A stretch of 10,677 nt of DNA from Paenibacillaceae bacterium (GTDB taxonomy: Bacteria > Bacillota > Bacilli > Paenibacillales > YIM-B00363). The stretch is from NCBI GenBank assembly GCA_018969805.1, contig JAGWXQ010000024.1:1-10677 (forward strand), read 5' to 3'. The notes beneath the pieces are model-generated. The model saw only the letters and a list, made by a program, of their open reading frames with translations. It was not told the origin of the DNA and ran no database searches. Shown here one piece after another: positions 5,517 to 10,677 of this stretch. The position numbers and the translations under genes are program-made. Numbering within the stretch: position 1 is the first letter of the stretch; each line of letters opens with the position of its first letter.

Positions 5517-5710
5517 TACAGGCGCATAGCGCAGTGATCGTGTGTGTACGCATGCACGATGTGCCCCTTTGCCAGTCCAAGTGCACCGTCCGGTGTCCCT
5601 CATGATGTCGTATGCGGGGTCAAAACATGCAGCACGTCCCATCTTGAGTAGGCATAAGTACGCATTCCTTATGAAATTTTGGATGCGTGTGCGCCGGAAA
5701 CGATGGGCGG
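5517..5710 (+). other. Spacer behind the TR, probable part of TR RNA
   Basis: This is a non-coding stretch after the TR. At 5537-5560 is a 10-bp hairpin (ATCGTGTGTG, loop TACG, CATGCACGAT; two pairs are G-T). At 5693-5708 a small CGCC / GGCG stem stands one base before the T16 run at 5711, which could act as a weak terminator. Established: in BPP-1 the spacer RNA next to the TR folds, binds the RT-Avd complex and primes cDNA synthesis. The same role for this stretch is inferred from position only. Confidence 0.4.
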
Positions 5711-5726
5711 TTTTTTTTTTTTTTTT
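5711..5726 (+). repeat. T16 homopolymer tract before the ctsR promoter
   Basis: Sixteen consecutive T ending 7 bases before the -35 box of the ctsR promoter. It may be the U-run of a terminator for the TR transcript, an UP-like element for ctsR, or both. It is slippage-prone. Confidence 0.8.
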
Positions 5727-5733
5727 GCGCGGC

Positions 5734-5762
5734 TTGCAATGACGATGCGTGTGTCGTATAAT
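5734..5762 (+). promoter_or_regulatory. Sigma-A promoter of the ctsR operon
   Basis: TTGCAA (5734-5739), a 17-base spacer, and a consensus TATAAT (5757-5762). The CtsR operator starts at the next base, so the promoter is under CtsR control. The leader to the GTG at 5813 is about 44 bases. Confidence 0.88.
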
Positions 5763-5779
5763 GATCAAAGATAGTCAAC
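5763..5779 (+). promoter_or_regulatory. CtsR operator (heptad direct repeat)
   Basis: GATCAAA-GAT-AGTCAAC fits the established CtsR box, a direct repeat RGTCAAA-NAN-RGTCAAA, with two deviations (A for G at the second base of heptad 1, and C for A at the last base of heptad 2). It sits between the -10 box and the start of transcription, where bound CtsR blocks initiation. It implies autoregulation of ctsR-mcsA-mcsB-clpC and induction by heat or protein stress. Confidence 0.85.
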
Positions 5780-5812
5780 ATCAGGAGTCGTCGATCTAGA
5801 GGGGGCGGTGTT

Positions 5813-6304
5813 GTGCGCAGTACAGCGGACATCATTGAGCATTATTTGCATCATTTGCTTGATGAAAGCACGGATTGTGTCATTGAAGTGCAGCGCAGTT
5901 GTTTGGCGGAGCAGTTTGCGTGTGTGCCATCGCAGATCAATTATGTCATTAGTACGCGCTTTACGTTGATGCGTGGGTACGTCGTCGAAAGCAAGCGGGG
6001 CAGTGGGGGGTATGTGCGCATCCAGCGCGTCGGGATGCCGGATGAGTCGGTCCTTGCACACATCGGTGTGCGGATGAGTCAGGCGGACAGCGAAGCACTG
6101 CTCGACCGTTTGCTGACCGAGCGGTGGATCGATGAGGCGATGCGTACGGTGTGTCGGGCAATCGTATCTCGTGATACGTTGTCTTTGCCATTGCCTGTGC
6201 GCGACGAAGTGCGCGCGCGCATCATGCGTGGTGTCGTCGGTGCATTGCTTTTGGCGCGGCAGCAGGAAGTGGTCGGTGTACCGTCGAAACGAAATGGGGG
6301 ATGA
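5813..6304 (+). CDS. ctsR: Transcriptional repressor CtsR of class III stress genes
   Basis: A 163-residue protein starting with GTG at 5813, preceded by AGAGGGGG with a 7-base gap. The N-terminal winged helix-turn-helix is plain: STADIIEHYL (3-12), CVPSQINYVISTRFTLMRGY (37-56) and the wing VVESKRGSGGYVRI (57-70). The C-terminal dimerisation domain, which McsB targets, follows. The length agrees with the family (about 150-160). Established: CtsR represses clp genes, senses heat through its glycine-rich wing loop and is inactivated under stress, with McsB and ClpCP acting on it. The wing loop here reads RGSGG where Bacillus subtilis has RGGGG, so Ser is at residue 64. The promoter carries a CtsR operator (5763-5779). 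mcsA follows after 6 bases. Confidence 0.97.
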   Translation: MRSTADIIEHYLHHLLDESTDCVIEVQRSCLAEQFACVPSQINYVISTRFTLMRGYVVESKRGSGGYVRIQRVGMPDESVLAHIGVRMSQADSEALLDRLLTERWIDEAMRTVCRAIVSRDTLSLPLPVRDEVRARIMRGVVGALLLARQQEVVGVPSKRNGG

Positions 6305-6310
6305 TCAACG

Positions 6311-6835
6311 ATGAAGTGCCAACAATGCCAGTCCCGTTCGGCAGCATTGCATGTGACAAAAACGATCAACGGTATGCGCAAGGAAATTCACCTGTGTGAG
6401 TCGTGCGCGATGGAAATGTCTGGGATAAATGTAAAGGAAAACGATTTTTCTTTGTACAAATTGCTTGCAGGAATTATTAAAGACTCGATTTCTGAAGATG
6501 ATTTTATGGAACAAGCCGACGATATGGTGGCAACGGACACGTGTTCGGTATGTCAGACGACGTATGGACAGTTTGTGAAGTCGGGCAAACTAGGGTGTGC
6601 ATCGTGCTATGGACATTTTGGTAAGCGGTTTATGCCCTCGCTCAAGCGCATTCACACCGCGACAGAGCACGTCGGCAAGTTGCCCCGCCGCAACCGCAAC
6701 GAGGTGCAAATCAAACGCCGGGTGACGGATTTGAAGGCACTGCTCATGCGGCTCGTCGCGGCAGAAGAATACGAGCGTGCGACACAAGTGCGCGACGAAA
6801 TTCGCATGCTGGAGCGAGGGGGCGACTTGGCATGA
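6311..6835 (+). CDS. mcsA: McsA, activator of the protein-arginine kinase McsB
   Basis: A 174-residue zinc-finger protein starting at the ATG at 6311, with GGGGGA about 9 bases upstream. Four CxxC pairs are visible: C3/C6, C29/C32, C78/C81 and C96/C99, making two four-cysteine zinc sites. The C-terminus (about 137-172, with the AAEEYERATQVRDEIRMLE signature) is a UVR coiled-coil domain, as also found in UvrB and in the ClpC middle domain. Established: McsA binds and activates McsB and links it to CtsR and ClpC. The stop overlaps the mcsB start by ATGA (6832-6835), giving coupled translation of the two partners. The length is close to the 185 residues of the Bacillus subtilis protein. Confidence 0.95.
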   Translation: MKCQQCQSRSAALHVTKTINGMRKEIHLCESCAMEMSGINVKENDFSLYKLLAGIIKDSISEDDFMEQADDMVATDTCSVCQTTYGQFVKSGKLGCASCYGHFGKRFMPSLKRIHTATEHVGKLPRRNRNEVQIKRRVTDLKALLMRLVAAEEYERATQVRDEIRMLERGGDLA

Positions 6836-7881
6836 CGTATGACGCGTTGAAAAAAAGTTTGTGGATGTATGCCTCTGGACCAGACGACGACGTCGTCGTA
6901 TCGAGCCGCATTCGCCTCGCGCGCAACATTGCACACATTCCGTTTCCCGAAGCGGCCTCCGATGAACACATGGCGCAAGTATTGGCCCTCGTCGCACAAG
7001 CGCAAAACAACGATGCGATGCAGCAGTTTCCGACACAGTGGTTGTCCTTGTCCGAGCTTGATGCAGTGCAGCTGCATTTGCTCATCGAAAAGCACGTCAT
7101 TTCTCCACAGCTGGCGCAGTGTTCGGAGCACAGTGCCGTCATGTTGAGCGAAGACGAATCGTTGAGCGTGATGGTCAACGAAGAAGACCATTTGCGTATG
7201 CAAGTGCTCCTTCCGGGACTACAGCTGCACGAAGCGTGGCGGCAAGCGTACGCGTTAGATGAAGCACTCGAGTCCACGCTCGATTTTGCGTTTCACGATC
7301 AGCTCGGGTATTTGACGAGTTGCTTGACAAACGTCGGCACAGGCATCCGTGCGTCGGTCATGCTCCATTTGCCGGGGCTTGCGCTCAAAAAAAGAATTCA
7401 TGACGTGATTGAAAGCGTCACGCAAATCGGACTCGTCGTGCGTGGCTTATACGGCGAGGGAACGGATGCAAAAGGCAATTTATACCAAGTGTCCAACCAG
7501 ATGACGCTTGGAAAACGAGAAGAAGACATTATCGACCATTTGCAAAACGTCGTGCGGCAAATTGTCGATCATGAAAAGCTTTCGCGCAGCCAGCTCATCC
7601 ACGATACACCGGCAGCACTGGCGGATCGATTGTGGCGTTCGTTTGGGGCACTCGCACATGCGCATATTATGACCTCAAAAGAAGCGACCGAAAAGCTGTC
7701 TGATTTGCGCTTTGGCATCGACATCGGGCTGATCGATCCCCCACCAAAACGCCCGATGAACGAGCTGCTCGTCATGACGCAGCCCGGTTTTTTACAAATG
7801 CAGTTCGGAGACGAGATGTCCCCGATGCACCGCGACGTATACCGCGCCAAACTGTTGCGCGAGGCATTGGCAGACCGCTAA
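6832..7881 (+). CDS. mcsB: Protein-arginine kinase McsB
   Basis: A 349-residue phosphagen-kinase-fold enzyme that phosphorylates arginine side chains. Visible are SSRIRLARN (24-32) in the ATP-binding region; VNEEDHLRMQ (115-124), whose acidic residues bind guanidinium substrate; GYLTSCLTNVGTGIRASVMLHLP (159-181) with the family's active-site cysteine at 164; and GLYGEGTDAKGNLYQVSNQ (205-223). Near the C-terminus RDVYRA (334-339) matches the RDxxRA motif, the allosteric phosphoarginine pocket of McsB. All catalytic marks are present and the length is normal. Established: phosphoarginine marks proteins for ClpCP degradation, and McsB displaces or inactivates CtsR. The ATG at 6832 overlaps the mcsA stop. 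Confidence 0.97.
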   Translation: MTYDALKKSLWMYASGPDDDVVVSSRIRLARNIAHIPFPEAASDEHMAQVLALVAQAQNNDAMQQFPTQWLSLSELDAVQLHLLIEKHVISPQLAQCSEHSAVMLSEDESLSVMVNEEDHLRMQVLLPGLQLHEAWRQAYALDEALESTLDFAFHDQLGYLTSCLTNVGTGIRASVMLHLPGLALKKRIHDVIESVTQIGLVVRGLYGEGTDAKGNLYQVSNQMTLGKREEDIIDHLQNVVRQIVDHEKLSRSQLIHDTPAALADRLWRSFGALAHAHIMTSKEATEKLSDLRFGIDIGLIDPPPKRPMNELLVMTQPGFLQMQFGDEMSPMHRDVYRAKLLREALADR

Positions 7882-7905
7882 AATTTGTTCATGGAGGTGA
7901 ACCCG

Positions 7906-10353
7906 ATGATGTTTGGTCGGTTTACAGAGCGTGCGACAAAAGTGCTGCAGTATGCCCAAGAAGAGGCACAGCGGCTCCAACACAGCAGTGTCGGCACGGA
8001 GCATATTTTGCTCGGGTTGCTCAGGGAAAACGACGGCATTGCGGCGAAGGCGTTGCTCGGGCTCGGGCTTGCCCTCAACAAAGTACAAAGTGAAGTCGAT
8101 TCCCTTGTAGGTGTAGGAAGCGAAACGTTTGTACACTCCTCATATACGCCGCGGGCGAAAAAAGTCATTGAGCTGTCGATGGATGAGGCGCGCAAGCTGG
8201 GGCATACGTACGTCGGTACGGAGCATTTGTTGCTCGGGCTCATTCGTGAAGGGGAAGGTGTCGCCGCGCGCGTGCTCAACAACTTAAGCGTCAGCTTGCC
8301 GAAAGCACGGCAGCAAGTCATGCAGCTGCTCGGCACGAATGAAGCGGTGCCTGTGACGGCATCGTCTCAAGCGCAAAACGTGAACACACCGACGCTCGAT
8401 TCCCTTGCGCGCGATCTCACGGCTGCGGCGAAGGAAAGCAACCTCGATCCCGTCATTGGTCGGGCAAAAGAAATTGAGCGCGTCATCCAAGTGTTGTCGC
8501 GGCGGACAAAAAACAACCCCGTGCTTATCGGGGAGCCCGGAGTCGGAAAAACAGCGATCGCTGAAGGGCTTGCGCAGCGCATCGTCAACAACGAAATACC
8601 AGAGACGCTCCGCGATAAGCGTGTGATGACGCTCGATATGGGCTCTGTCGTTGCGGGGACGAAGTATCGTGGCGAGTTTGAAGATCGGCTGAAGAAGATC
8701 ATGGAAGAAATTCGGCAGACGGGAAACGTCATTTTGTTTATCGACGAACTGCATACGCTGATCGGTGCAGGTGGTGCCGAAGGGGCAATCGATGCATCGA
8801 ATATTTTGAAACCTGCACTTTCACGGGGCGAATTGCAGTGCATCGGGGCGACGACGCTCGATGAATACCGCAAGTACATCGAAAAAGACGCAGCCTTGGA
8901 GCGGCGGTTCCAGCCGATTACTGTCGATGAACCGAGTGCAGAGGAAGCGGTGCTCATTTTGCACGGGTTGCGCGATCGGTACGAAGCACACCATCGGGTG
9001 AAAATTACCGATGCTGCGATTGAAGCAGCAGTGCGGCTGAGCGATCGGTACATTCCCGATCGGTTTTTGCCCGATAAGGCGATCGACTTGATCGATGAAG
9101 CGAGCTCAAAAGTGCGTTTGCGCACGTATACGATACCGCCCAACGTCAAAAAGCTGGAGTCTTCTCTAGACAACATCCGCAAAGAAAAAGATGCCGCCGT
9201 ACAAAGCCAAGAGTTTGAAAAAGCCGCTTCTTTGCGCGATAGTGAGCAAAAAATGCGCGATGAGCTCGATGCGACCAAAAACAAATGGAAAGAGACGCAG
9301 GGGCGCACCGATTCGGAAGTTTTGCCCGACGACATCGCCCACGTCGTCGCCAGCTGGACGGGAATTCCTGTCGTCAAGCTGGCGCAAGAAGAATCAGAGC
9401 GGTTGTTGCACCTTGAGGACATCTTGCATGCGCGGCTCATCGGGCAAGATGAGGCAGTCAAGGCGGTTGCACAAGCGGTACGGCGTTCGCGTGCGGGACT
9501 GAAAGATCCGAAACGTCCGATTGGCTCGTTTATTTTCCTTGGACCGACCGGTGTCGGGAAGACGGAGCTTGCCCGTGCATTGGCGGAGGCGATGTTTGGC
9601 GATGAGCAATCCGTCATTCGCATCGACATGTCCGAATATATGGAAAAACATACAACGTCGCGCCTCGTCGGTGCGCCCCCGGGATACGTCGGGTACGAAG
9701 AAGGTGGGCAACTCACAGAAAAAGTGCGCCGCAAGCCGTATAGCGTCGTACTGCTCGATGAAATCGAAAAGGCGCATCCGGAAGTGTTTCACATTTTGTT
9801 GCAAGTGCTTGAAGATGGGCGGCTGACGGATGCGAAGGGACGTACGGTCGATTTTCGCAATACGTTGATCATTATGACATCCAATGTCGGTGCAGATACG
9901 ATCAAAAAGTCCTCTACGCTCGGATTTGCCTCGGTCGATGCGAAGACGGAAGCGATGCATCAGTACGACGTCATGCGCGAGAAGGTGCTGGCAGAGCTCA
10001 AAAAAAGCTTCCGCCCTGAATTCATCAACCGCATCGACGACACGATCGTCTTCCATCCGCTCGATCAGGAGCACATCGCCAAAATTGTCACACTGATGGC
10101 AAACGACGTCCAAAAACGTCTGGAGGAGCAAGGCATTCATTTTGCACTGACAGAGGTGGCGAAAGCACACCTTGCCCGCGTCGGATACGATCCGGCATAC
10201 GGTGCACGGCCGTTGCGTCGTGCAATCCAAAAACACATCGAAGATCGGCTTTCTGAGGCGCTGCTCAAAGGGACGATTGCCAAAGGGGACCGCGTCGTGA
10301 TCGATGAGCAAGATGGGGTATTGACGGTCAACAGCGTCGTGCAGACCGCATAG
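7906..10353 (+). CDS. clpC: AAA+ unfoldase ClpC, ATPase subunit of ClpCP protease
   Basis: An 815-residue protein. I chose the ATG at 7906 because GGAGGTG (7893-7899) lies 6 bases upstream and the protein then begins MMFGRFTERA as in other ClpC proteins; an in-frame TTG at 7885 is rejected. Domains: two Clp-N repeats (about 5-70 and 80-145, both with VGTEHxLLGL); D1 with Walker A GEPGVGKT (209-216) and Walker B ILFIDE (276-281); a UVR-type middle domain (about 420-465, SQEFEKAASLRD) used by McsB and MecA adaptors; D2 with Walker A GPTGVGKT (546-553) and Walker B VVLLDE (614-619); and the ClpP-docking loop LGF (672-674). It unfolds McsB-marked or adaptor-bound proteins and feeds them to ClpP, which is not in this window. 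It is the last gene before an intrinsic terminator. Confidence 0.98.
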   Translation: MMFGRFTERATKVLQYAQEEAQRLQHSSVGTEHILLGLLRENDGIAAKALLGLGLALNKVQSEVDSLVGVGSETFVHSSYTPRAKKVIELSMDEARKLGHTYVGTEHLLLGLIREGEGVAARVLNNLSVSLPKARQQVMQLLGTNEAVPVTASSQAQNVNTPTLDSLARDLTAAAKESNLDPVIGRAKEIERVIQVLSRRTKNNPVLIGEPGVGKTAIAEGLAQRIVNNEIPETLRDKRVMTLDMGSVVAGTKYRGEFEDRLKKIMEEIRQTGNVILFIDELHTLIGAGGAEGAIDASNILKPALSRGELQCIGATTLDEYRKYIEKDAALERRFQPITVDEPSAEEAVLILHGLRDRYEAHHRVKITDAAIEAAVRLSDRYIPDRFLPDKAIDLIDEASSKVRLRTYTIPPNVKKLESSLDNIRKEKDAAVQSQEFEKAASLRDSEQKMRDELDATKNKWKETQGRTDSEVLPDDIAHVVASWTGIPVVKLAQEESERLLHLEDILHARLIGQDEAVKAVAQAVRRSRAGLKDPKRPIGSFIFLGPTGVGKTELARALAEAMFGDEQSVIRIDMSEYMEKHTTSRLVGAPPGYVGYEEGGQLTEKVRRKPYSVVLLDEIEKAHPEVFHILLQVLEDGRLTDAKGRTVDFRNTLIIMTSNVGADTIKKSSTLGFASVDAKTEAMHQYDVMREKVLAELKKSFRPEFINRIDDTIVFHPLDQEHIAKIVTLMANDVQKRLEEQGIHFALTEVAKAHLARVGYDPAYGARPLRRAIQKHIEDRLSEALLKGTIAKGDRVVIDEQDGVLTVNSVVQTA

Positions 10354-10366
10354 CGGATGTGTCCAC

Positions 10367-10399
10367 AAAACGGCCTCAATCGTTTGGGGCCGTTTTTTT
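10367..10399 (+). terminator. Intrinsic terminator after clpC
   Basis: An 11-bp stem (AAAACGGCCTC / GGGGCCGTTTT, one G-T pair) with the 8-base loop AATCGTTT, continuing into seven T (10393-10399). It lies 13 bases after the clpC stop and 20 bases before the radA ATG, so radA transcription from the ctsR promoter is probably reduced by it. Confidence 0.88.
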
Positions 10400-10419
10400 C
10401 GTAGGACAAAGGAGTGTGT

Positions 10420-10677
10420 ATGTCAAAAACGAAGTATGTGTGTGCGCAATGTGGAATCGTCGCACCAAAGTGGTTTGGAAAGTGCCACGCGTGCGGTGCA
10501 TGGAATGCGTGCGTCGAACAGCGCGTCGGACCACGAAAGGCGGCAGCACCGCCGGCCGCAGTGACGATGGCAGACATGATCGGTGCGCAAGAGCCACGGT
10601 GGAGCACGGGCATGAGTGAATGCGACCGTGTGCTCGGGGGCGGGCTTGTACCGGGGTCGTTTGTGTTGTTGGGGGGA
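10420..10677 (+). CDS. radA: DNA repair protein RadA/Sms, 3' end outside window
   Basis: The first 86 codons are in the window; the family is usually about 450-460 residues. The ATG at 10420 follows AAAGGAG (10408-10414) with a 5-base gap. The N-terminus MSKTKYVCAQCG is the RadA zinc finger, with cysteines at 8, 11, 22 and 25 and the typical PKWFGKCHACGAWN. It is followed by a Pro/Ala-rich linker and the start of the RecA-like ATPase domain, SECDRVLGGGLVPGSFVLLGG; the Walker A motif falls just beyond the window. Established: RadA is a hexameric branch-migration ATPase in homologous recombination and follows clpC in Bacilli. No promoter of its own is seen between the terminator and the start. 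Confidence 0.95.
   Translation, partial: MSKTKYVCAQCGIVAPKWFGKCHACGAWNACVEQRVGPRKAAAPPAAVTMADMIGAQEPRWSTGMSECDRVLGGGLVPGSFVLLGG

Noticed and set aside
5275..5529. Open frame through the TR, as a real gene
   Set aside because: It overlaps the 3' end of the secreted-protein gene and has no good ribosome binding site. Its only meaningful part is the target-like TR segment, which is explained by the template role.
8367..9734. 455-codon minus-strand open frame opposite clpC
   Set aside because: It is an antisense shadow of clpC, Ser/Arg-rich, with no family resemblance.
1..10677. CRISPR array, insertion sequence, tRNA or rRNA genes
   Set aside because: No regularly spaced direct repeats, transposase motifs or tRNA/rRNA-like sequences were seen. 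The only long direct repeat found is the VR/TR pair.

Overview
The window is a piece of a Bacillota chromosome, most likely class Bacilli. Its right half (5734-10677) is the stress operon ctsR-mcsA-mcsB-clpC followed by radA, the gene order known from Bacillus and relatives. The promoters are sigma-A like (TTGCAA or TTGCAT, 17 bases, TATAAT or TATGAT) and the ribosome binding sites are Gram-positive in style. I cannot name a genus.

The left half (1-5710) holds a complete diversity-generating retroelement (DGR). In order it contains: the 3' end of a target gene with a formylglycine-generating-enzyme / C-type-lectin fold, whose last codons are the variable repeat (VR, 946-1061); a 658-base non-coding stretch with strong hairpins and a 56-base T/C tract; a tightly coupled three-gene operon (HRDC-domain accessory protein, Avd, reverse transcriptase, 1733-3542); a 562-base non-coding stretch with a promoter and an inverted repeat; a secreted-protein gene broken by an apparent frameshift (4105-5338); and the template repeat (TR, 5401-5516) with a structured spacer behind it. 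VR and TR align without gaps over 116 bases and differ at 10 positions. All 10 are adenines in the TR, which is the signature of adenine-specific mutagenic retrohoming.

Inferred working: the TR is transcribed, the reverse transcriptase with Avd (and perhaps the HRDC protein) copies it with errors at adenines, and the cDNA replaces the VR in the target gene. This changes up to nine AAC-encoded positions in the ligand-binding face of the target protein. The parts are a recognised DGR type. The unusual features are the layout (TR 1.86 kb beyond the RT, behind another gene and directly before the ctsR promoter), both HRDC and Avd accessories in one operon, long homopolymer T tracts near promoters, an unidentified hairpin block beside the VR, and a TR that still carries the coding tail and stop codon of a target-like gene.

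Right half: CtsR represses its own operon through a clear operator next to the -10 box. McsA and McsB form the protein-arginine kinase pair that marks proteins and controls CtsR, ClpC is the AAA+ unfoldase working with ClpP, and RadA is a DNA-repair branch-migration ATPase, cut by the window end. An intrinsic terminator separates clpC from radA.
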